A stretch of DNA of 64,000 nt from Acidobacteriaceae bacterium (GTDB taxonomy: Bacteria > Acidobacteriota > Terriglobia > Terriglobales > Acidobacteriaceae). The notes under the pieces are model-generated. The model made no database searches and had not been told where the DNA came from. It worked only from the letters and a program-made list of their open reading frames with translations. The stretch spans positions 1-64,000 of the forward strand of contig JAOAPC010000022.1 in assembly GCA_025462735.1 (NCBI GenBank), read 5' to 3'. The position numbers and the translations under genes are program-made. Shown one piece after another: positions 59,257-64,000 of the stretch; within the stretch, counting starts at the first letter, position 1, and every line of letters starts with the position of its first letter.

Positions 59257-60303
59257 CTAATGTCCGTACCCGCCATGCTCCAGCGAAACTTTTCCCCTGA
59301 ACATGCGGTAAACAATGACGAAGTACATTATCGCCAGAGCCATGCCAAAAGCCCACCACACTAAGCCAACGTGAAGCGTGTGAGGCCCGGAGAGCGCCTT
59401 CTGGATCGTAATGTCGTTGGCGGAATCGCTGCTCGATGGCAGCAGCCTAGGATACAAGGCAACCGCCGCGCCAACTAACATCATGGCGAGATACATGCAA
59501 GAACAGGCGAAAGCCTTGCGATCATCCTGCTTGCGGGAGAAAACCATGATTCCTACGAGGGCGCCGAAAACGAGCGCGGGAACCACGAAGGCCAGCGGAT
59601 GTGCCCAGTAATTGTCCAGCCCGTCGCGCCTCGCTGCAATGGTCGCGGGCAGACTTACTACTGTGAGCCCCAATAATGCGACAGACAAATACATCGCCGC
59701 GGACCTGGCCCGCAATTGCAAATTTGCTTCAGTCTTCACCGCGAGGTAAAGCGCGCCGTGAAGAGCAAGTGCAACCAGGGCCAACACCCCGCCGATGACC
59801 GTGTACCAGTCGAGAATCCCCGGCTCGGGACCGATTCGCCAGTTGGTCCACAGCGGCAGGAAGAAGTAGCCGTCTTCGCCTAGCGGGACCCCCCGAATCA
59901 CATTCGCCAGCGCCGCTCCGTAAAGGACTGCTAGAAGCAAGCTCGAAATAAAAAATACGCCGTCAAAAAAGGCCCGCCAGACGCGGATTTCCATGTGCAT
60001 GCGCAATTCGATGCCGAGAGCGCGCATGATCAGCAGCCACAATACGATCATCAACGCAAGATAAAAACCGCTGAAGGCCGATGCGTAAAGCAGAGGGAAC
60101 GCAAAGAACAGCGTGCCCCCGGCCGCGATCAGCCAGACTTCGTTACCGTCCCAGACCGGGCCGATCGTGCGCACCGATATTTGTCTTTCTTCTTCGGTGC
60201 GCGCCAGAAATGGATGCAGAATACCTACGCCAATATCAAACCCGTCGAGCACGACGTAGGCGACGATCATCAGCGCGACCAGCCAAAACCAAATGAATCC
60301 CAT
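59257..60303 (-). CDS. cydB: cytochrome d ubiquinol oxidase subunit II
   Basis: VLDGFDIGVGILHPF; GPVWDGNEVWLIAAGGTLFFAFP. Confidence 0.96.
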   Translation of the reverse strand: MGFIWFWLVALMIVAYVVLDGFDIGVGILHPFLARTEEERQISVRTIGPVWDGNEVWLIAAGGTLFFAFPLLYASAFSGFYLALMIVLWLLIMRALGIELRMHMEIRVWRAFFDGVFFISSLLLAVLYGAALANVIRGVPLGEDGYFFLPLWTNWRIGPEPGILDWYTVIGGVLALVALALHGALYLAVKTEANLQLRARSAAMYLSVALLGLTVVSLPATIAARRDGLDNYWAHPLAFVVPALVFGALVGIMVFSRKQDDRKAFACSCMYLAMMLVGAAVALYPRLLPSSSDSANDITIQKALSGPHTLHVGLVWWAFGMALAIMYFVIVYRMFRGKVSLEHGGYGH

Positions 60304-60377
60304 CTTTATTCTCTAAAGACAATCTCTAAACGACTGTGTCAAACACTCTCTAAACTGCTTTCGTTAAAAGGCGATTC

Positions 60378-61733
60378 CTAGGCGACGGTAAATGGCTCGG
60401 CAACTTGCGCAGACGCGGCCCTCTCCGGCCCGTTCGCGATAATGTGATAGACCAATATCACGAACAGAATGGAGAGTGCGCTGTACATGCCCATGAAGCC
60501 GAGCAAGGTGAACAGCCCATTTCCCGCAGACACATTCTTGGAATAGCCTGCGCTAGTGCGAATCAGTCCGTACACAACCCACGGCTGGCGGCCGATCTCA
60601 GCCGTCATCCATCCGGCGGTATTCGCGATGTATGGCAGCGGGAAACTCAGCATCAGCGGCCACAGCGCCCACCGTGTGGCGAACAATTTCCCGCGCCACA
60701 GCAGAAAAGCAGCCACGGCCATCAGCAAAGCAAAGTACGTCCCGAGCCCAGCCATGATGTGATACGCGTAATACAGCAACGGCAACGGTTCGGGCCACTG
60801 ATCGCGCGGGACACGGTCAAGACCTTCTACTACCGCTTTCGGAGTGCCATAGATCAAGAAACTCAGAACATCGTTCACGACCAGGGGGTTGTCAATTGTT
60901 TGCTTTTGTTCATTGGGCTGACCTAGCAGCACAATCCCGGCGCCGCGTTCCGTATGAAAAAGTCCTTCCATCGCTGCCACCGCCGCTGACTGATGTTTTG
61001 CCATATATTTTCCCTGCATGTCGCCGGTCGGAAAGATTTGAGCTATGCACGCAATCACCCCAGCGACAACACCTACGCGAAGAAAGATTTTGCCCGATTC
61101 AGAAAATCGATCTTCGAGCACGTAGAATGCGCCAACTGCGCACATCGCGAACGCGCCTGTGATCACCGCGCCGGACATATTGTGCGCATATTGAATGAGC
61201 GCCCAGGGATTGGTCAGCAGTCCCCAAAAACTTGTAACTTCATACTGGCCATTTGGAAGAACACGATACGCGACCGGATGTTGCATCCATGCGTTGCTCA
61301 CAATAATGAAGTAGCCCGAGATCCATGACCCGAGAAAAACCAGAAAAGCGGAAGCCCAGTGCGCGAGGGGTGAAAGACGTCTCTCGCCAAAGAGGAACAG
61401 GCCCAGAAATGCCGACTCCAGAAAAAATGAAAAGACGCCTTCCATGGCCAATGGCTGGCCGATAACGCCTCCGGTGACGCGCGCGAACTGCGACCAGTTC
61501 GTGCCAAACTGAAATTCCATCGGAATGCCGGTCACGACGCCGAGCAGGAAATTAATAGCGAAGATCCTCGCCCAGAATCGCGCCGCCTGGTTATAGCGCT
61601 CGTCTTGATTCCGGAGGGCGATGCTCTTCAGCACCACGATCAGCAACGCCAATCCCACGGTCAATTGCGGGAATAGATAGTGATAGGTGATGGTGAAGCC
61701 GAAGTGGATGCGATGCAGCAGCAGTGCAGTCAC
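60378..61733 (-). CDS. cydA: cytochrome d ubiquinol oxidase subunit I
   Basis: HRIHFGFTITYHYLFPQLTVGLALLI; GVVTGIPMEFQFGTNW; MAGLGTYFALLM; GRQPWVVYGLIRTS. Confidence 0.96.
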   Translation of the reverse strand: MTALLLHRIHFGFTITYHYLFPQLTVGLALLIVVLKSIALRNQDERYNQAARFWARIFAINFLLGVVTGIPMEFQFGTNWSQFARVTGGVIGQPLAMEGVFSFFLESAFLGLFLFGERRLSPLAHWASAFLVFLGSWISGYFIIVSNAWMQHPVAYRVLPNGQYEVTSFWGLLTNPWALIQYAHNMSGAVITGAFAMCAVGAFYVLEDRFSESGKIFLRVGVVAGVIACIAQIFPTGDMQGKYMAKHQSAAVAAMEGLFHTERGAGIVLLGQPNEQKQTIDNPLVVNDVLSFLIYGTPKAVVEGLDRVPRDQWPEPLPLLYYAYHIMAGLGTYFALLMAVAAFLLWRGKLFATRWALWPLMLSFPLPYIANTAGWMTAEIGRQPWVVYGLIRTSAGYSKNVSAGNGLFTLLGFMGMYSALSILFVILVYHIIANGPERAASAQVAEPFTVA

Positions 61734-61904
61734 GGCGCAACTCTAAGCAGCCCGATCGGACGCATCGTTCGATCATAATCACCGCGGCTCCCTTTGGAAA
61801 TCTTGCCGAAACGTCAGACGCGCTGATACGACCAAGGTACGCTTTCCCTCAAGATTGTACGAGCAACACGAAGTCTTCTGCGAGAGGATCGCCGTTTGAT
61901 GCGC

Positions 61905-63353
61905 TCAGTTCAGACTTTGAAGATAAGCAATCAACGGCTTCATCTCGTCGTCTTTGAGTTGCACAGGCGGCATTCCACCGGCGGTCATTTTTGCACTGGG
62001 AGTGTTTAGCAATGCCGCAATCCTCGCCGCATCGTATTTCGCACCTACGCCGACCAACTTCGGCGCGGCCGCGGTGCCAACGCCGTTATCTCCGTGGCAG
62101 GCATTGCAGCTTTGTGCTTCAAAGATTTCTTTGCCCTTGGCCGCCTCAGGATTAGATAATGCGACGTTTTGCGCGCTCAACGAGCTGCCGGAAAGTTCGG
62201 GTTCGAACTTCGCGTTCATGAACTCTTTGGTGGCCTCCTGCTGTGCTCTCAATTGCGCAGCCACGCCGGGATTGCGCATATCCTGGCGATAACTGCTAAC
62301 TCCGAGCGCGGCGAGCCCCAGCAGAACAATGGTGAACAGTCCAACGCTAATAGGCCGCTTCCACGGGCGCCTCTCAAGACTGCGATCAAAAAATGGTAGT
62401 CCAACCAGCAACAATCCTACGATTCCAGGGATAACTAAAATCCCAAGCAGCGCCGTCGAGCCGTGCCAGTATTTCAAATATTGAAATACAGGAACGTAGT
62501 ACCATTCCGGCCGCGGCATGAATTGCGTGTCCGCCGGATCCGCTCTGGGCCCGAGGTCCATCGGCCAGAAGTATGCGACAAGTCCCAACAGCACAATGAT
62601 CAGCGTGGCGAAGCCCATGTCCATCACCAGCTGCTTGGGATAAAAAGTTTCCGCCGGAAGTTTGGGGCTGACCGGATCTTCCGTCGCGGGGCCAGCGGCG
62701 CCAGCTTTTCGAAACGAATAAACATGGATCGCTACAAACGCAAAAATGCATGCCGGAATCACAAATACATGCAGCACAAAGAACCGCGACACGGTGAGCG
62801 TCCCCATCTCAGTCCCGCCCCGGAGCAGCTCTTTCAGTCCATTTCCCACCCATGGAATTTCGCTGAGAATGTTCGTTCCCACCGTGGTCGCGAAGAATGC
62901 CTTCTGGTCCCAGGGTAAAAGGTAGCCAGTAAACGCCATCCCCAGCATCAGCGCGAGCAGCACGCATCCCGCAACCCACACCAGCTCGCGGCGTCCTTTA
63001 TATGAGCCGTAAAGGAAGGTTTGGGTCATGTGCAGCAAGAGCACAATAATGATCGCGCTCGACCCATAGGCATGGATACTCCGCAGAAAAGATCCGCCGG
63101 TCACTTCTTTGGTGATGTACGCGACCGTTGTATGCGCGTGGTCCGCTGAAGGTACGTAATACATGGCGAGAAACACGCCGGTCACAATCTGCGAGAGAAA
63201 AAGAAAAAGCAGGCCCGAGCCGAATACATACGCGATCTTTGCTCCACCCGGAATCGGTTCATCGAGTGTGTGGCGGAGAAGGGAATCGAGGCCGGTTCGG
63301 TGGTCCAGCCATGCGCGGAAGCCAGATTTGGACTCTTTGCCGTCCGCGCTCAC
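61905..63353 (-). CDS. cytochrome b of bc-type complex fused to C-terminal cytochrome c domain
   Basis: SIHAYGSSAIIIVLLLHMTQTFLYGSYKGRRELVW; AQSCNACHGDNGVGTAAAPKLVGVG. Confidence 0.95.
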   Translation of the reverse strand: MSADGKESKSGFRAWLDHRTGLDSLLRHTLDEPIPGGAKIAYVFGSGLLFLFLSQIVTGVFLAMYYVPSADHAHTTVAYITKEVTGGSFLRSIHAYGSSAIIIVLLLHMTQTFLYGSYKGRRELVWVAGCVLLALMLGMAFTGYLLPWDQKAFFATTVGTNILSEIPWVGNGLKELLRGGTEMGTLTVSRFFVLHVFVIPACIFAFVAIHVYSFRKAGAAGPATEDPVSPKLPAETFYPKQLVMDMGFATLIIVLLGLVAYFWPMDLGPRADPADTQFMPRPEWYYVPVFQYLKYWHGSTALLGILVIPGIVGLLLVGLPFFDRSLERRPWKRPISVGLFTIVLLGLAALGVSSYRQDMRNPGVAAQLRAQQEATKEFMNAKFEPELSGSSLSAQNVALSNPEAAKGKEIFEAQSCNACHGDNGVGTAAAPKLVGVGAKYDAARIAALLNTPSAKMTAGGMPPVQLKDDEMKPLIAYLQSLN

Positions 63354-63922
63354 GCCAACTCCTCCTTAGTATGAGTCAGCTGGCGGAAGAACTGATATTG
63401 CGTCTTCAGGGTTCCATCTTCAATTTTTGTTTCCAGGCGGTCCATGCTGCGCGGAGGCGGCCCGCTCAACAACGTGCCATCCGGAGCAAAATTGCCGAGA
63501 TGGCATGGGCAGATGAACCTCCTTTCTTTCTCGACAAATGGAACCGAACACCCCAGATGAGTGCAAACCGCCGACAGCACGATCAACTGACCTTGTGCGT
63601 CTTTGCTCACATAGACCGGCTTTTCGGTCATGGTTCTGCGCCAGCCGTCGCGCTGCTCGATGGTTACCAGCTTTTTTACCGGCGCATCGAGGTTCTGGAA
63701 TTCGTCCACCTTGCCCACGTCCGACCACGACTTGTCGGTCGTTCGCGCAAGCACGGGATGCAAGGTGAAGCGTACTAACGGAATGGCAAGCAGCGCGCCC
63801 ACAGTCGCGCTTCCGGCAGCCAGCAGGCCGGCGAGAAACGAGCGTCGATTTGGATCGCCCGATTGTTTTTGGGTTACGGGTTCGACTTGCGGCATTGTTT
63901 TTCGGATGTCGAGCTGGAACAA
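63350..63922 (-). CDS. Rieske [2Fe-2S] protein
   Basis: RRSFLAGLLAAGSATVGALLAIPLV; CTHLGCSVPFVEKERRFICPCHLGNFAPDGTLLSGPPPRSM. Confidence 0.96.
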   Translation of the reverse strand: MFQLDIRKTMPQVEPVTQKQSGDPNRRSFLAGLLAAGSATVGALLAIPLVRFTLHPVLARTTDKSWSDVGKVDEFQNLDAPVKKLVTIEQRDGWRRTMTEKPVYVSKDAQGQLIVLSAVCTHLGCSVPFVEKERRFICPCHLGNFAPDGTLLSGPPPRSMDRLETKIEDGTLKTQYQFFRQLTHTKEELA

Positions 63923-63929
63923 ATCAAAG

Positions 63930-64000
63930 TCACTTTTTTCCTAACTGGCGGACATAAGCAACCAGTTGCTGAATTTGATCAGGCTTCAGCTTCTGGGCGA
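63930..64000 (-). CDS. partial c-type cytochrome-like C-terminus (AQKLKPDQIQQLVAYVRQLGKK*)
   Basis: Runs off window edge; C-terminal helix typical of cytochrome c, upstream of Rieske gene. Confidence 0.6.
   Translation of the reverse strand, partial: AQKLKPDQIQQLVAYVRQLGKK

Noticed and set aside
1-64000. CRISPR array or intact transposon
   Set aside because: No regularly spaced identical repeats and no transposase or integrase motif seen

Overview
The window is a gene-dense, moderately GC-rich chromosomal segment. Gene content suggests Acidobacteria (Oar-like TonB receptor with a carboxypeptidase-regulatory N-terminus, PCYC-motif lipoprotein-like protein, many short hairpin repeats); this lineage call is inference. 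Most of it is housekeeping: phosphoketolase/acetate kinase, YvcK, MTA phosphorylase + PfkB kinase, DapF, LD-carboxypeptidase, Mpl, M61 peptidase, PlsC, PspA/flotillin/NfeD-like membrane-stress module, VapBC, aldehyde dehydrogenase, site-2 protease, HU/IHF, Hfq-like protein, acyl-CoA carboxylase, MsrB, LexA, thioredoxin, sigma/anti-sigma pair, tRNA-Arg(TCT), GAF-ANTAR protein, TolC, cytochrome bd (CydAB) and a bc-type complex (Rieske + cytochrome b fused to cytochrome c). The most unusual region is about 6.4-11.2 kb. It holds two related HTH + degenerate LexA/S24-like regulators on either side of a 37-aa secreted micropeptide and two overlapping membrane-protein genes. Other notable signals are a 28-bp imperfect copy of the tRNA-Arg 3' end 1.1 kb downstream (att-like), an RHS-core tail remnant, a decayed receiver domain, single-base frameshifts in flotillin and an MFS transporter, a probable leaderless lexA promoter followed by a 49-bp tandem duplication, a 16-bp perfect palindrome before an HTH gene, an anti-sigma factor fused to YCF48/BNR-like repeats, and several families of dispersed hairpin repeats. 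No CRISPR array, rRNA or intact transposase was seen.
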